5,373 nt of DNA from an uncultured Oscillospiraceae bacterium (GTDB taxonomy: Bacteria; Bacillota; Clostridia; Oscillospirales; Oscillospiraceae): the NCBI GenBank assembly GCA_944385645.1, contig CALWYA010000115.1, positions 1 to 5,373 of the forward strand, given 5' to 3'. Position numbers and translations under genes: made by a program. Positions 4,816-5,373 of the stretch are shown in pieces (positions within the stretch are counted from its first letter, which is position 1; each line of letters opens with the position of its first letter). The notes below the pieces were generated by a model that worked only from the letters and a program-made list of their open reading frames with translations, did not search any database and was not told the origin of the DNA.

Positions 4816-5373
4816 ATGGCAAACAAGTTCGTGTACCTCTTCTCCGAGGGCAACGCCAACATGCGTGAGCTGCTGGGCGGCAAGGGCGCCAACCTGGCCG
4901 AGATGACCAACATCGGCCTGCCCGTCCCCCAGGGCTTCACCATCACCACCGAGGCGTGCACCCAGTACTATGAGGACGGCCGGCAGATCAACGAGGAGAT
5001 CCAGGGCCAGATCATGGAGTACGTCACCAAGCTGGAGCAGATCACCGGCAAGAAGTTCGGCGACATCGACAACCCCCTGCTGGTCTCCGTGCGCTCCGGC
5101 GCCCGGGCCTCCATGCCCGGCATGATGGACACCATCCTCAACCTGGGTCTGAACGAGCAGGTGGTGGAGGTGCTGGCCAAGAAGTCCGGCAATCCCCGGT
5201 GGGCCTGGGACTGCTACCGCCGCTTCATCCAGATGTACTCCGACGTGGTCATGGAGGTGGGCAAGAAGTACTTCGAGCAGCTCATCGACAAGATGAAGGA
5301 GGCCCGGGGCGTCACCCAGGACGTGGAGCTCACCGCCGACGACCTGAAGGAGCTGGCCGGCCAGTTCAAGGCC
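4816..5373 (+). CDS. ppdK: Pyruvate, phosphate dikinase, N-terminal part (cut by the window end)
   Basis: Cytosolic enzyme interconverting ATP + phosphate + pyruvate and AMP + pyrophosphate + phosphoenolpyruvate; in anaerobes it can run in the glycolytic direction using pyrophosphate. Only the first 186 codons are present, of about 875 usual for the family, with no stop before the edge. Seen: FSEGNANMRELLGGKGANL (9-27), GLPVPQGFTITTEAC, and the ATP-grasp signature SVRSGARASMPGMMDT (91-106), then NLGLN, YRRFIQMYSDVVMEV and LTADDLKELA. These follow the Clostridium symbiosum enzyme closely from memory; K23 and R93 correspond to its ATP-binding K22 and R92. The phosphohistidine and PEP/pyruvate domains would lie beyond the window. 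The start ATG yields the expected N-terminus MANKFVYLF; AAAGGA at 4797-4802 is 13 bases upstream, longer than usual spacing. It has its own promoter at 4665-4693, so it is probably not transcribed with the genes to its left. Confidence 0.97.
   Translation, partial: MANKFVYLFSEGNANMRELLGGKGANLAEMTNIGLPVPQGFTITTEACTQYYEDGRQINEEIQGQIMEYVTKLEQITGKKFGDIDNPLLVSVRSGARASMPGMMDTILNLGLNEQVVEVLAKKSGNPRWAWDCYRRFIQMYSDVVMEVGKKYFEQLIDKMKEARGVTQDVELTADDLKELAGQFKA

Noticed and set aside
3944..4822. Minus-strand open frame (292 codons) spanning the DUF1294 gene and the control region
   Set aside because: It overlaps the DUF1294 gene in another frame, crosses the terminator and both promoters, and its product is an Arg/Gly/Pro-rich low-complexity string.
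4803..4868. Short leader peptide frame starting at ATG 4803 and overlapping the ppdK start
   Set aside because: The AAAGGA site directly abuts this ATG, leaving no spacer, and the frame ends inside ppdK with no codon pattern suggesting a regulatory leader peptide. The site is better assigned to ATG 4816.
1..5373. CRISPR array, tRNA/rRNA genes, insertion sequence ends or phage features
   Set aside because: No regularly spaced repeats, cloverleaf-like segments, transposase motifs or terminal inverted repeats were seen; nearly all sequence is accounted for by five genes and their control sites.

Overview
The window is about two-thirds G+C, with strong G/C preference at third codon positions, AGGAGG-like ribosome binding sites and a pyruvate phosphate dikinase very close to the clostridial type. 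This suggests a high-GC anaerobic Firmicute of the Oscillospiraceae (Flavonifractor / Pseudoflavonifractor / Lawsonibacter-like). That assignment is an inference from codon style and protein resemblance, not a search result.

Layout. 32-2248 (+) is a 738-residue membrane protein with a long acidic, proline-rich N-terminal tail and a body laid out like a heavy-metal (P1B) P-type ATPase. It has eight membrane helices in the right places, but every catalytic signature is altered or missing. A strong hairpin (2264-2293) and a small second hairpin (2311-2327) lie between it and the next gene. 2354-2875 (+) is a GNAT acetyltransferase, and 17 bases later 2893-4125 (+) is an M20-family amidohydrolase of the N-carbamoyl-amino-acid hydrolase / allantoate amidohydrolase type. 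These two probably share a transcript. A perfect 15-bp hairpin (4146-4181) ends that unit and also serves the convergent gene 4180-4467 (-), a small DUF1294 membrane protein.

The 348-base gap at 4468-4815 is a divergent control region. A minus-strand promoter (4586-4615) drives the DUF1294 gene. A near-consensus plus-strand promoter (4665-4693) drives pyruvate phosphate dikinase (ppdK, from 4816, cut by the window end). The ppdK leader carries a palindrome over the predicted transcription start and a short hairpin followed by seven T, so repression or attenuation is possible.

How the genes work together: the only functional coupling suggested by layout is GNAT plus M20 hydrolase. ppdK is central carbon metabolism and looks independently controlled. 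The most unusual item is the P-type-ATPase-like protein, which appears to keep the fold and membrane topology of a transporter while having lost its catalytic chemistry.
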